A stretch of 64,000 bases of DNA from Myxococcus xanthus (lineage in GTDB: Bacteria; Myxococcota; Myxococcia; Myxococcales; Myxococcaceae). The stretch covers positions 1-64,000 of the forward strand of contig NZ_JABFNS010000025.1 of NCBI RefSeq assembly GCF_013116825.1, in the 5' to 3' direction. Every line of letters begins with the position of its first letter. Positions within the stretch are counted from its first letter, which is position 1. Position numbers and translations under genes: made by a program. The notes beneath the pieces were generated by a model, which worked only from the letters and a program-made list of their open reading frames with translations, did no database searches and was not told where the DNA came from. This document shows positions 1 through 9,016 of this stretch, piece after piece.

Positions 1-166
1 GGGCGGGGCCGCCCGAAGGAAGCTGGGCGAGCTGGCCGGCGTCATAGGCCTTGCTCGTGGGCAGCACGGCCTGCGCGAACTCGCGGGACACGAGGCAGCG
101 CCAGAAGCACAGCCAGGCGAGCCAGAAGCGGGCGAAGAACGACAGGGAGGCGGGCTGGTCGGTCAT
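1..166 (-). CDS. DUF2760 family protein, N-terminal part
   Basis: The minus strand opens an ATG at 166 and stays open to the window edge (55 codons). The product starts MTDQPASLSFFARFWLAWLC, followed by a second hydrophobic-aromatic stretch and the words REFAQAV and SKAYDAGQL. This short amphipathic N-terminus (FxARFWLAWxCFWR) matches the start of DUF2760 proteins, whose function is unknown. The C-terminus lies outside the window. The family assignment rests only on this N-terminus, so it is moderate. Confidence 0.55.
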   Translation of the reverse strand, partial: MTDQPASLSFFARFWLAWLCFWRCLVSREFAQAVLPTSKAYDAGQLAQLPSGGPA

Positions 167-231
167 CGGCACCGGATAACAAAGCCCGGATGCTTTGCAA
201 TTCGGCAGTTCACCGGGATGCCCCAAATGCA

Positions 232-261
232 AAGGGCCTCACGGTTTCCCGTGAGGCCCTT
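232..261 (-). terminator. Rho-independent-type hairpin downstream of tRNA-Ala
   Basis: A 13-bp perfect stem (arms 232-244 and 249-261, loop 245-248) lies just past the tRNA 3' end. Read on the minus strand it is followed by a short T-containing stretch (TTTGCATTT). It should end the tRNA transcript. The U tract is weak, as is common in high-GC myxobacteria. Confidence 0.75.
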
Positions 262-272
262 CGTTTGTTGCA

Positions 273-348
<76 letters not shown>

Positions 349-403
349 ACAACTGGACTGCCTGCTGCGCCTCCGCGGTTTGGGGCCGCCGAAGTGGGAT
401 GGG

Positions 404-432
404 CTAGTACCGGAGGCCCTTCACCGTGTCAA
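404..432 (-). promoter_or_regulatory. Sigma-70-type promoter for tRNA-Ala
   Basis: On the minus strand a perfect -35 hexamer TTGACA (432-427) is followed after exactly 17 nt by TACTAG (409-404). Transcription would start near 397, giving a leader of about 50 nt before the tRNA. The position directly upstream of a stable RNA gene and the ideal spacing support the call. The -10 box is imperfect. Confidence 0.6.
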
Positions 433-541
433 GCGCAAGCTGCGAACATGGATTCCGGCGATTGACGTGCTGCGTACCGGGTGCCATAAAAACCCCCCTT
501 GTCAGGCGTATCCTTCCCGCCCGTTTAGCTGCCCCCCGTTA

Positions 542-2905
542 ATGTCTATCTCCTCTTCGAAGACGTTGAGCCCGGCCGAGCTCGCGAAGCTTGAACACGC
601 CTTTGCTTCCGACCCTTCGTCGGCGGCCTACAAGCCTCTCGCAGAAGCGTACCTGAGCATGGGCCGCTTCATGGAGGCGATGGTCGTCTGCAAGAAGGGG
701 GTGAAGGCCCACCCGAATGCGGCGGACCCCCGCCTCCTGCTTGCCCGCGTCTATGCGGAGCAGGGCAAGGACAAGAAGGCGCTGGAGGAGGCGCTCGGCG
801 CCCTCCAGGTGCAGCCTGAGGACAAGGCCGCGCTGCGCATGGCCGGCGCGCTTCAGCTGAAGACCGGCGAAGCGGAGCCCGGCAAGGCGAACCTCCTCAA
901 GGCCTACACCGCGGACCCGGGCGACCCGGACACCGTCACGCTGCTCCAGCAGCACAAGATTGAGCCGCCGCGGCCCGCCGCGCCGGCTCCGGTCGCCGCG
1001 CCAGCTGCTCCGGTTGCGCCCGCGACGCCGGGTCCGTCCGCCACCCAGCAGTCCGCCGCCGCGCTCTCCAGCGTCGCGGCGACGGCGGGGACGGAAGCGC
1101 CCGCTGCGAAGCCCGCCGCCACCCAGAGCGCGAAGCCCGCGCCCACCGCGCGCGCGGAGGCTCCCGCGCCGCGTCCCGCCCCTCAGCCGCGCCGGCCCCA
1201 GGTCGTCGTGGAAGAGGTGGATGAGGACGAGGACGACGAGCCGGTGTCCCGCCGCCCCCCCTCCTCGGGCAGCAAGGGCAGCAAGATGGTGACGCTAGGC
1301 CTGCTGGTCGCCATCCCGCTGTTCGCCATCGGCTATGGCTGGTACTCGGCCAACGCCCGCACGAAGTCCCGCGAGCTGAAGAAGAGCCTGGATGCGGCCA
1401 GCGAGCTGCTCAAGCGCGACTCCTTCGACAGCTACAAGAAGGCCGTCGAGGCGGCGGACCAGGCGCTGGAGGTGGACTCCGACTCCGCCGTGGCGCACGG
1501 CTACCTCGCCTACGCCTGGGCCATCCGTTGGGGTGAGCACGGCGGTGGTGACGATGCGCGCCGCCAGGCCGAGGAGCATCTGGCCGTGGGCAAGAAGAGC
1601 GGCGACCTCAGCTCGCACCTCATCGCGTCCGAGGCGCTCATCCATACCTACGGCGGCAAGGGCAAGGACGCGCTGGGGCAGCTGGAGGAGAAGGTGAAGG
1701 ACCTGGACGCGCAGGGCCGCTCCAGCTCGCTGCTGTACCTCACGCTGGGCCTCATCCAGATGAACGCGGGCGACCTGGAGCGCGGCCGCGACAGCCTGGA
1801 CCGCGCGCAGGTGCTGTCTCCGGATGATCCTCGCACCTACGCGAGCCTGGGCGCGGTGTACCGCCGCATGGGGCAGGACGCCGCCGCCTGGCGGAACTAC
1901 GACTCCGCCCTCCGGTACGCGAAGGACCACCCGGAGTCGCTGCTGGGACGCTCCCTGCTGATGCTGGAGCAGGACTCGCCCAACTTCGAGCTGGCCCACA
2001 CCATGCTCAAGAAGCTGCTGGAGTCCGACCCGCCGCCGTCTCCGCGGCAGCTGGCCGCGGCGCACCTGGCGCGCTCGCTGCTCATCAGCCGCGTGTCCAC
2101 GGCCATGGTGGACCTGAAGCCGGACATGCAGCAGAAGCTGGCCGAGGCGACCGCTGTCCCTCAGGACAAGGACAAGGCCCGCTCGGAGATGCTCAAGAGC
2201 GAGGAGACCGGCTTCTCGCTCGACAAGCAGAACCCGGAGCTGCACCTCATCAAGGGGCGCCGCCTGCTGGCGGAGGGCAACTACGACGCGGCGGCGGAGG
2301 AGATTCGCAAGGCCATCCGCATGGACGCCTCGCGCGCCCAGTTCTACGTCGAGCTGGCCAAGTCGCTCATGGGCAAGCAGGGCGGCGAGAAGGACGCCGC
2401 CGACGCGCTGCAGACGGCCCTGAAGACGATGGGCGACAGCCCGAAGCTGGTGGTGATGCTGGGCAACGCGTACCGCCGTCAGGGCAAGCTGGATGAGGCC
2501 CTGGCCCAGTACCAGCGCGCGGTGAAGGACCCGAAGGCCAAGAACCCGGAGGCCCGGCTGGCCATGGGCGCCATCTACCGCGAGCGGTCCAAGTGGGACC
2601 TGGCGCAGGAGCAGCTGGAGAAGGCGAGCCAGGAGTTCCTGGGGCAGTCGGACCGCGCGGCCATCGCGCTCACCGAGCTGGGGCGCGTGTTCCAGAGCAA
2701 GGGCGACACGGCGAAGGCGGACGAGACCTACCAGCGCGCCCTCAACGCGGACGAGGCGTACTCGCCGGCCTACTACTTCTACGCCACGCTGCTCTCGAAG
2801 GACTCGAAGCAGGGCGCGAAGGCGAAGATGCTGGCCCAGGAGTACCTGAAGCGCGACCCGAGCGGCGAGCACGCGTCCGCGGCCCGTTCGCTGGCGGGCG
2901 GCTGA
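542..2905 (+). CDS. Membrane-anchored TPR-repeat protein
   Basis: This 787-aa protein starts at ATG 542 (MSISSSKTLSPAELAKL); longer upstream starts read into the tRNA promoter region and lack coding character. Residues 10-140 are TPR units (AYLSMGRFMEAMVVCKKG, LARVYAEQGKDKKALEEA). A Pro/Ala-rich linker with an acidic EEVDEDEDDE patch follows, then one transmembrane helix at about residues 247-268. The remaining 500 residues are further TPRs (ASLGAVYRRMGQDAAAW, GNAYRRQGKLDEALAQY), giving cytoplasmic and periplasmic TPR domains joined by one helix. TPR arrays scaffold protein complexes; the partner cannot be read from sequence. It is monocistronic as far as seen, with about 320 bp before the next gene. 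Confidence 0.85.
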   Translation: MSISSSKTLSPAELAKLEHAFASDPSSAAYKPLAEAYLSMGRFMEAMVVCKKGVKAHPNAADPRLLLARVYAEQGKDKKALEEALGALQVQPEDKAALRMAGALQLKTGEAEPGKANLLKAYTADPGDPDTVTLLQQHKIEPPRPAAPAPVAAPAAPVAPATPGPSATQQSAAALSSVAATAGTEAPAAKPAATQSAKPAPTARAEAPAPRPAPQPRRPQVVVEEVDEDEDDEPVSRRPPSSGSKGSKMVTLGLLVAIPLFAIGYGWYSANARTKSRELKKSLDAASELLKRDSFDSYKKAVEAADQALEVDSDSAVAHGYLAYAWAIRWGEHGGGDDARRQAEEHLAVGKKSGDLSSHLIASEALIHTYGGKGKDALGQLEEKVKDLDAQGRSSSLLYLTLGLIQMNAGDLERGRDSLDRAQVLSPDDPRTYASLGAVYRRMGQDAAAWRNYDSALRYAKDHPESLLGRSLLMLEQDSPNFELAHTMLKKLLESDPPPSPRQLAAAHLARSLLISRVSTAMVDLKPDMQQKLAEATAVPQDKDKARSEMLKSEETGFSLDKQNPELHLIKGRRLLAEGNYDAAAEEIRKAIRMDASRAQFYVELAKSLMGKQGGEKDAADALQTALKTMGDSPKLVVMLGNAYRRQGKLDEALAQYQRAVKDPKAKNPEARLAMGAIYRERSKWDLAQEQLEKASQEFLGQSDRAAIALTELGRVFQSKGDTAKADETYQRALNADEAYSPAYYFYATLLSKDSKQGAKAKMLAQEYLKRDPSGEHASAARSLAGG

Positions 2906-3223
2906 AACACCACGGCGGCCTTCCAGGCGCCGGACAAGCGGGGCTGATGCGCGCGGGCAGTTGAACGCGCGGTCAGCCCCGTTGTCGTGGTTGCTGCCCC
3001 CGCGCCCTGACGCTATGCCCGGGTCGTTTGTCTTCCCCCGACGCGCCTGGGTGGGTGGCGGGAGTCCGGTGTCGCCCTGGTGTCTCACGTGGGCCAGCCG
3101 GGCGTCCGTCCGCCGGAGTCTCCCGGGGGCGCCGTGTCCTTGCCCACCCCCGGGTGGTGCCTGTATGGGGAAGGCCGTTACCGCGCCGGCAGCGTGTCTG
3201 TCGTGCCTACCTCTGGAGTCTGT
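2906..3223. other. Intergenic region upstream of ctaB
   Basis: About 318 bp of GC-rich DNA lie between the TPR gene and the haem O synthase start. I see no convincing ORF. The in-frame extension of the ctaB reading frame back to 3080 lacks conserved content. The region probably holds the terminator of the TPR gene and the promoter of the ctaB-ABC cluster, but no clear box is visible. Confidence 0.4.
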
Positions 3224-4108
3224 GTGAACGCGCGTGCCGAGTCCTTGCCGACAATCGCGTCCGACCTGATCTCCCTCACCAAGCCGCGCCTCTCCTCCCT
3301 GGTGCTCGTCACCGCGGCGGGGGGCATGTGGCTGGCGCCCGGCCACATGGGCGCCGTCAACGCGCTGGTGACGCTGCTGGCCACGGCGGGAACCGTGGGC
3401 GCGGCCAATGCCCTCAACTGCTACTGGGAGCGGCACAGCGACCAGTTCATGGACCGCACCCGCAACCGGCCGCTGCCCTCCGGGCGCATGGAGCCGGCGG
3501 TGGCGCTGTGGTTCGGCATCTCCCTGGCGGCCGTGTCGCTTCCGGCGCTGGCCCTGGGCGCCAACGTGCTCACCGCCGCGCTGGGGCTGGTGGCGCTGCT
3601 GAGCTACGTGCTGGCCTACACGCCGCTGAAGGCGCGCACGTCCGCGGCCATGCTGGTGGGTGGGGTGCCCGGCGCACTGCCTCCGCTGATGGGCTGGACG
3701 GCGGTGACCAACCAGATGGACGTGGGGGGCTTCTCGCTCTTCGCCATCATGTTCCTCTGGCAGATGCCGCACTTCATCGCCATCGCGCTCTTCCGCAAGG
3801 AGGAGTACCGGGCGGCGGGCCTCACGTCGGTCCCCCTGGAGCGGGGTGACGAGTCCAGCCGCGCGCAGGTGGTGCTCTACCTGGTGGCGCTGATTCCGAT
3901 GACGCTCCTGCCCTTCCAACTCCACATCGCCGGCGCGTGGTACCTGGCCGCGGCGGTGCTCCTGGGGCTGAGCTTCCTCGGGCTGGGGGCGTGGGGCTTC
4001 TTCCGGCGGCTGGGAAACACCTGGGCCCGCCAGACGTTCTTCTTCTCACTCATCTACCTCACCGGCCTGTTCGCCGCGCTGGCGCTGGACCGAGTTCCTC
4101 GCGAATAG
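3224..4108 (+). CDS. ctaB: Protoheme IX farnesyltransferase (haem O synthase)
   Basis: This UbiA-superfamily integral membrane prenyltransferase attaches a farnesyl group to haem b to give haem O, the cofactor precursor of haem-copper oxidases. The 294-aa product starts at GTG 3224, six bases after GGAG. It carries the two family signatures: NCYWERHSDQFMDRTRNRPL (prenyl-PP/Mg site) near residue 60 and YTPLKARTSAAMLVGGVPGA near 130, then FLWQMPHFIAIALFRKEEY. About eight to nine hydrophobic segments are present, as usual. The first motif has His-Ser in place of the usual second-Asp context, but the family match is strong. It leads a same-strand run with an ABC exporter and a cupredoxin-like lipoprotein. 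Confidence 0.93.
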   Translation: MNARAESLPTIASDLISLTKPRLSSLVLVTAAGGMWLAPGHMGAVNALVTLLATAGTVGAANALNCYWERHSDQFMDRTRNRPLPSGRMEPAVALWFGISLAAVSLPALALGANVLTAALGLVALLSYVLAYTPLKARTSAAMLVGGVPGALPPLMGWTAVTNQMDVGGFSLFAIMFLWQMPHFIAIALFRKEEYRAAGLTSVPLERGDESSRAQVVLYLVALIPMTLLPFQLHIAGAWYLAAAVLLGLSFLGLGAWGFFRRLGNTWARQTFFFSLIYLTGLFAALALDRVPRE

Positions 4109-4137
4109 CGTCCGGGGCGAACGGGGGACGCCCGCTC

Positions 4138-5130
4138 ATGCCCGAAGTCCTGCTTTCCACTGCCACCTCTCAACCGCTGCTCCAGTTGGAGGGGCTCACG
4201 CGTCGCTTCAAGGGGCGCACAGCCGTGGATGGCCTGTCCCTGTCGGTGCGGCCGGGGGAGATTCTGGGCCTGCTGGGCCCCAACGGTGCGGGCAAGTCCA
4301 CCACGTTCCAGGTGCTGGCCGGGCTGCTGTCCCCCGATGCGGGCCTCGTTCGCTTCGAGGGCCGGGAGCTGTCGCTGAGCGACCCGTCGCTGCGCCGGCA
4401 GATGGGCATCATCTTCCAGCGCAGCAGCCTGGATGACCTGCTGACCGCGCGGGAGAACCTGATGCTCGGCGCCCGGCTGTATGGCCTGGGCGGAGAGCGG
4501 GCCCGCGAGCGGGTGGAGGCGATGTTGTCGCTCATCGGCTTGGCTGACCGTGGCGACGAACGGGTGTCCACGTGGTCCGGTGGCATGCGCCGGCGCCTGG
4601 AGCTGGCGCGGGCCCTGGTGCACCAGCCGCGCGTCCTGCTCATGGACGAGCCCACGCAGGGCCTGGACGAGGCGGCCTTCCGTACCTTCTGGGCGCACCT
4701 GAAGCGCCTGCGCGACAGCGAGGGCCTCACGGTGCTGCTCACCACGCACCGCGCGGACGAGGCCGACGTCTGCGACCGGCTGGCGGTGTTGGACGCCGGC
4801 AGGCTGGTGGCGTGTGACACGCCGCAGGCGCTGGCCTCGCGCATGGGCGGGGACATCCTCTCCGTGGAGGCGCCCGAGCCGGAGGCGCTGGCGGCCGAGC
4901 TGCGCGAGCGGCTGGGGCTGGACGCGAAGGTGGTGGAGGGGCGGGTGCAGGTGGAGGCGCCGCAGGGGCACGCGCTGGTGCCCCGGTTGGTGGAGGCCTT
5001 CCCCGCCGGGCGGCTGACCTCCGTGGCGCTGCGCCGGCCGACGCTGGCGGACGTGTTCCTCCAATTGACGGGGCGCGCGCTGGGCGCGGACGTGCCCACC
5101 GCTGAATCCGCGCCGAGGAGACGTCGATGA
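4138..5130 (+). CDS. ABC transporter ATP-binding protein (CcmA/DrrA type)
   Basis: This 330-aa ATPase starts at ATG 4138 behind a GGGGGACG ribosome-binding site. It has Walker A GPNGAGKST, a Q-loop (IFQRSSLDD), the signature SGGMRRRLELARAL, Walker B VLLMDEPTQGLD and an H-loop LLTTHRADEAD, then a C-terminal domain typical of DrrA/NodI-like exporters. It overlaps the downstream permease gene by four bases (ATGA), so the two are translationally coupled and form one exporter. The substrate is unknown. Position behind ctaB suggests a role in cytochrome oxidase maturation or copper handling, by context only. Confidence 0.92.
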   Translation: MPEVLLSTATSQPLLQLEGLTRRFKGRTAVDGLSLSVRPGEILGLLGPNGAGKSTTFQVLAGLLSPDAGLVRFEGRELSLSDPSLRRQMGIIFQRSSLDDLLTARENLMLGARLYGLGGERARERVEAMLSLIGLADRGDERVSTWSGGMRRRLELARALVHQPRVLLMDEPTQGLDEAAFRTFWAHLKRLRDSEGLTVLLTTHRADEADVCDRLAVLDAGRLVACDTPQALASRMGGDILSVEAPEPEALAAELRERLGLDAKVVEGRVQVEAPQGHALVPRLVEAFPAGRLTSVALRRPTLADVFLQLTGRALGADVPTAESAPRRRR

Positions 5131-5984
5131 GCGCCGAGCTGTCCGCCGCCCCCGAACCGATGAACACCGGGGCTCCGGCCGTGTCGTCGCCGCCCGGAAC
5201 GCTCGCGCTCCAGTGGGCGACGGTGCGGGTGCTGATGATGCGCGATATCGTCCGCTTCTTCCGCCAGCCCTCCCGGGTGGTGGGGGCGCTCGCGCAGCCC
5301 GTCCTCTTCTGGTTCGTCATCGGCTCCGGCTTCGCGGGCTCCTTCCGCGTGGAGGGCGCGCAGGGCCTGGGCTACCAGCAGTTCTTCTTCCCGGGCGTCG
5401 TCACCATGGTGCTGCTGTTCAGCGCCATCTTCGCGACGATTACCGTCATCGAGGACCGCAAGGAGGGCTTCCTCCAGGCGGTGCTCGCCGGGCCAGGCTC
5501 GCGGCTGGCGGTGGTGCTGGGCAAGGCGCTGGGCTCGTCCGCCATCGCGCTGCTGCAGGCGTCGCTGTTCCTGTTGCTGGCGCCGCTGGCGGGGGTGAGC
5601 GCGGCCACGCTGAACGTGCCGCTGCTGCTGTCCGTCATGGTGCTGTCGGCGCTGGCGCTGACGGGCATGGGCATGTCGCTGGCGTGGTGGGTGCGCTCCA
5701 GTGCGGGCTACCACGCGGTGATGAGCATCGTCATGCTGCCCATGTGGGTGTTGTCCGGCGCCGTGTTCCCGCTCAAGGGCGCGGACACCTGGCTGGCCTG
5801 GGTGATGCGGCTCAACCCGATGCGCTACTCCGTGGAGGGCGTGCGGCGGGCGCTGCACGGCGCGGAGGCGTCGGTGGCGCTGGGCGCGTCGTCGTCCTCG
5901 GCGGGGTTGGAAGTGCCGGTGCTGGTGGCGTTCGCCGCGGTGTTCATCGGGCTGGCGGCCTTCAGCGTCAGCCGCCGGGAGTAG
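5127..5984 (+). CDS. ABC-2 type transporter permease
   Basis: This 285-aa membrane protein is the partner of the preceding ATPase, joined by an ATGA overlap. It shows six hydrophobic segments typical of ABC2_membrane permeases, including QPVLFWFVIGSGF near residue 55, and the family pattern around IEDRKEGFLQAVLAGPGSR and PMWVLSGAVFPL. The N-terminal 40 residues are Pro/Ala-rich and poorly conserved. It forms the membrane channel of an exporter whose substrate cannot be read from sequence. Confidence 0.9.
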   Translation: MSAELSAAPEPMNTGAPAVSSPPGTLALQWATVRVLMMRDIVRFFRQPSRVVGALAQPVLFWFVIGSGFAGSFRVEGAQGLGYQQFFFPGVVTMVLLFSAIFATITVIEDRKEGFLQAVLAGPGSRLAVVLGKALGSSAIALLQASLFLLLAPLAGVSAATLNVPLLLSVMVLSALALTGMGMSLAWWVRSSAGYHAVMSIVMLPMWVLSGAVFPLKGADTWLAWVMRLNPMRYSVEGVRRALHGAEASVALGASSSSAGLEVPVLVAFAAVFIGLAAFSVSRRE

Positions 5985-6084
5985 ACCGCAGTCGTTCGCG
6001 GTGTCCCGGTGGGTTGGACATGCGCTGCCCCTTTCGCTACGAGGTGGGCAGACGCATCACCTGACTTCCCGAGGAGACTGCACG

Positions 6085-6915
6085 ATGACGCTGCGCACGC
6101 TCGGCTTGACGCTGCTGGGGACCGCGGGGCTGCTGACCTTTTCCGCCTGTAAGAAGGAGGAGCCGGCCGCCGCGCCGCCCGCTGCCGCTCCCGCCGCGAA
6201 GAAGGAGCCTCACGCGGCCTCGCCCATCCAGGCGCCGGAAGGTGCCGCCGCCGCGCCCGTGGCTCCAGCGGGCAAGGGCGTGGTGAAGGGCACGGTGAAG
6301 TTCACTGGCATGCCGCCCGAGGCCGCGGACATCCCCGCGAGCAATGACCCGGCGTGCGAGGGCATGGCGACGAAGGATGCGTCCGTCCTGGTGAAGGACG
6401 GCAACCTCCAGAACGTGCTGGTGCGCGTGAAGGGCAAGGTGCCCGGCGTGCCTCCCGCGCCTGCCACGCCGGTGGTGGTGGACCAGTCGAAGTGCACCTA
6501 CGTCCCGCGCGTGCAGGGCGCGATGGCGGGGCAACAGGTGGCGTTCAAGAACAGCGACGGCACGCTGCACAACGTGCGAGGCGTCGCGGGCACGAAGCCT
6601 GTGTTCAACGTCGCGCAGCCTCCGTCCGGCGCCCCGGTGGAGCGCCCGCTGCCCGCGGACGCGGACGTGCTGAAGCTCAAGTGTGACGTGCACCCGTGGA
6701 TGTCCGCCTTCGTCGTCAGCAACGAGAACCCGTACTTCGCGACGACGGGCGCGGACGGTGCCTTCGCACTCGAAGGACTGCCCGCGGGCACGTACACGGT
6801 GGAGGCCTGGCACGAGACGCTCGGCACGAAGACGGCCGAAGTCACGGTGAAGGATGACGCGCCGGCCGAGGCCGCGTTCTCCTTCTCCGCGGAGGACGCG
6901 TCCGCCCAGAAGTGA
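6085..6915 (+). CDS. Cupredoxin/plastocyanin-like lipoprotein with carboxypeptidase-regulatory-like end
   Basis: This 276-aa exported protein starts at ATG 6085 behind GAGGAGA. A signal peptide ends in a lipobox (LLTFSAC, Cys near residue 22), then an Ala/Pro/Lys-rich linker. The middle resembles methylamine-utilisation/plastocyanin-like domains: KNSDGTLHNVRG and LKCDVHPWMSAF give the His, Cys and His residues expected of a type-1 copper-like site. The C-terminus (ADGAFALEGLPAGTYTVEAW) is a carboxypeptidase-regulatory-like beta-sandwich. Its position after ctaB and the exporter suggests periplasmic copper or electron-transfer duty. The copper site is inferred from motif only. Confidence 0.75.
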   Translation: MTLRTLGLTLLGTAGLLTFSACKKEEPAAAPPAAAPAAKKEPHAASPIQAPEGAAAAPVAPAGKGVVKGTVKFTGMPPEAADIPASNDPACEGMATKDASVLVKDGNLQNVLVRVKGKVPGVPPAPATPVVVDQSKCTYVPRVQGAMAGQQVAFKNSDGTLHNVRGVAGTKPVFNVAQPPSGAPVERPLPADADVLKLKCDVHPWMSAFVVSNENPYFATTGADGAFALEGLPAGTYTVEAWHETLGTKTAEVTVKDDAPAEAAFSFSAEDASAQK

Positions 6916-6923
6916 CGAACGCG

Positions 6924-8324
6924 CTACGCGGCGGGGCGGCTCTCTGACGTCGGAGGGCCGTTCTTCCGCACGGTGAAGCCCACCCGTGCGCCGCCGCCGG
7001 GGCGGTTCTCCGCGAAGACTTCTCCGCCGTGGACGTGCGCGATGCGCTGGACCAGCGCCAGACCCAGGCCCAGGGAGCCCGCCTCGCGCGCTTCGGTGCC
7101 TTGGTCCCTGCGGTAGAAGGGCCGGAAGATGCGCTCGTCCTCGCCGGGCTGCAGCCCGGGGCCCCGGTCTTCCACGCAGAAGGCCAGGTGTTCGCCTCGC
7201 TCCTGGATGCGCAGTGCCTCGGCGCCGGCGCCGTGCTTGCGCGCATTCTCCAGGAGGTTGGCCAGGGCGCGGCCCAGCAGCGTCGCGTCTCCCACGAGCC
7301 CGGCGCGCTCAACCTCCATGCCCAGCAGGGAGTTCGCCAGCCCCGCGCGCTCCAGTGCCTGCGTGGCCAGCGTCTGGCCATCGAGGACACGCGGGGTGAG
7401 CTGGCCGAAGTCCAGCCGGGAGCTGGCCAGCAGCTCCCCCACCAGCGCATCCAGCTCCACCACCTCACGGTCCACCTGGTCCAGTGTCTTCGGGTTGCCG
7501 CCTCCGTCGCGGAGCAGCTCCGTCAGCACGCGCAGCCGGGCCAGCGGGGTGCGCAGCTCGTGGGACACGGCGGCGAGCAGCTCGCGCTGGTCCGCCACCT
7601 GTTTCTCGATGCGCCCCGCCATGTCGTTGAAGGCATCCGCCAGCACGGCGAACTCCCCGGTGACATGGGGCGCGACGTCCGCGCGCGAGTCCAGCCGACC
7701 CGAGCCCAGCGCTCGCGTGGCCCGCACCAGCTCATCCATGGGCCGTGCGAGCCGACGCGCGAGCTTCCCCGCGGCCATCCACAGCACCATGCACGACAGC
7801 GCCAGCGGCAGCACCATCCGCAGCGGGCTCTTCGGACGGAAGCTGGCGTAGCAGGCGCGCACCGAGCCCAGGGTGACGCCATCGCGAATCACGGGCAGGT
7901 TGAACTCGGGCCGCCGGCACGGCACCTGGGTCTGCGTCAGCATCGCGCCGGATGCGTCCCGCAGCTCCACGCCCACCTGCAAGTCCTTCTCGATGGACGC
8001 CACCAGCGCGTCCCGCCGGGCGGGCTCGTCCCAGACCTCCTCGAAGCGGTGGCCCACGAAGGCGCGCACGCGGTCGCTTTCCTGTCTCCAGGTGCCTCCG
8101 CCCACCAGACTCATCACGGTGGCCACCACGGCGCCGGTGGCGAGGATGGACAGGCCGAACCACATGAACAGGCGCCGGTGCAGGCGTGCGCGCACGAAGC
8201 CGCCCAGGCGGCCCATATGCCAGTAGCCGTGCGGCGGATGCCGGTGTCCCCAGGGGCCGCATTCGTGCGGCTCGCCCCACGCGTCCCAGCCGCGCTTGTG
8301 GGCCTGGGGCCTGCCGCGTTTCAC
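6924..8324 (-). CDS. Sensor histidine kinase with His-rich N-terminal tail
   Basis: This 466-aa kinase starts at GTG 8324, which overlaps the response-regulator stop by four bases (GTGA). Order: a cytoplasmic tail rich in His (HECGPWGHRHPPHGYWHMG, about residues 20-38), TM1 (about 53-73), a periplasmic sensor of about 95 residues with two Cys, TM2 (about 169-187), HAMP, the H-box AAVSHELRTPLAR (His255), then N, G1 (EDRGPGLQPGED) and G2 (GLGLALVQRIA) boxes. It should phosphorylate the coupled regulator. The His tail and the upstream metal-sensor-like genes suggest a metal or envelope-stress signal; this is inference. Confidence 0.92.
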   Translation of the reverse strand: MKRGRPQAHKRGWDAWGEPHECGPWGHRHPPHGYWHMGRLGGFVRARLHRRLFMWFGLSILATGAVVATVMSLVGGGTWRQESDRVRAFVGHRFEEVWDEPARRDALVASIEKDLQVGVELRDASGAMLTQTQVPCRRPEFNLPVIRDGVTLGSVRACYASFRPKSPLRMVLPLALSCMVLWMAAGKLARRLARPMDELVRATRALGSGRLDSRADVAPHVTGEFAVLADAFNDMAGRIEKQVADQRELLAAVSHELRTPLARLRVLTELLRDGGGNPKTLDQVDREVVELDALVGELLASSRLDFGQLTPRVLDGQTLATQALERAGLANSLLGMEVERAGLVGDATLLGRALANLLENARKHGAGAEALRIQERGEHLAFCVEDRGPGLQPGEDERIFRPFYRRDQGTEAREAGSLGLGLALVQRIAHVHGGEVFAENRPGGGARVGFTVRKNGPPTSESRPAA

Positions 8325-9001
8325 GGGCCCTCCTTGGCGAACACGTAGCCCACGCCGCGCACTGTCTTGATGAGGCGGGTGCCCACGTCTCCGAGCTTCT
8401 GTCGCAGGTGGGAGATGTGCACGTCGACGGTGCGCTCGCCCACCACCGTGTCACTGCGGCCCGCCTCGCCCAGCAGGGCGTCGCGCGGAACGACGCGTCC
8501 GGCCCTGCGCACCAGCGCGACGAGCAAATCGAACTCCAGGCCCGTCAACTCCACGGTGCGCTCCTCCACGCGTACCTCGCGCCCGGCCACGTCGATGGAC
8601 ACGCCGCCCGACTCCAGCCGGTCCGCGACCGCCGAGGGTTGCGAGCGGCGGAGCACGGCCCGCAGCCGCGCCAGCAGTTCGCGGGGACTGAAGGGTTTGG
8701 GGAGGTAGTCGTCCGCGCCCAGCTCCAGGCCCACCACGCGGTCCGTCTCGTCGCCCTTCGCGGTGAGCATGATGACGGGGATGCGGCTCCTGGCGCGGAT
8801 GCGCTTGCAGACCTCCAGGCCGTCCATGCCGGGCATCATCACGTCGAGCAGCACCGCGTCGAAGGCGCTGGCCTCCAGCGCCGCCAGCCCCCGCCCGCCA
8901 TCCGCCGCGTGGGTGACGCTGAGGCCGTTCTGCCCGAGGTACTGCGCGAGCAATTCGTACATCCGGGTGTCGTCGTCGATGAGCAGGACGCGCGTGGACA
9001 T
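8321..9001 (-). CDS. OmpR/PhoB-family response regulator
   Basis: This 226-aa DNA-binding regulator has a receiver domain (LLIDDDTRMYELL, phospho-acceptor Asp53 in LLDVMMPGMDG, Lys in PKPF) and a winged-helix C-terminus (LTGLEFDLLVALVRRAGRVV, TVDVHISHLRQKLGD, IKTVRGVGYVF). It lies 15 bp behind the His-rich small gene and overlaps the kinase start, so all four genes from 9852 down to 6924 probably form one operon. A GAAGG motif precedes the ATG. It likely autoregulates this operon, as is common for such systems. Confidence 0.95.
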   Translation of the reverse strand: MSTRVLLIDDDTRMYELLAQYLGQNGLSVTHAADGGRGLAALEASAFDAVLLDVMMPGMDGLEVCKRIRARSRIPVIMLTAKGDETDRVVGLELGADDYLPKPFSPRELLARLRAVLRRSQPSAVADRLESGGVSIDVAGREVRVEERTVELTGLEFDLLVALVRRAGRVVPRDALLGEAGRSDTVVGERTVDVHISHLRQKLGDVGTRLIKTVRGVGYVFAKEGP

Positions 9002-9016
9002 GAACCGCCTTCTACT

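Noticed and set aside
1295-3925. Very long minus-strand open frame over the TPR and ctaB genes
   Set aside because: It mirrors strongly coding plus-strand genes, has Arg/Gln/His-rich nonsense composition and no start signal; GC-rich genes commonly create such shadows.
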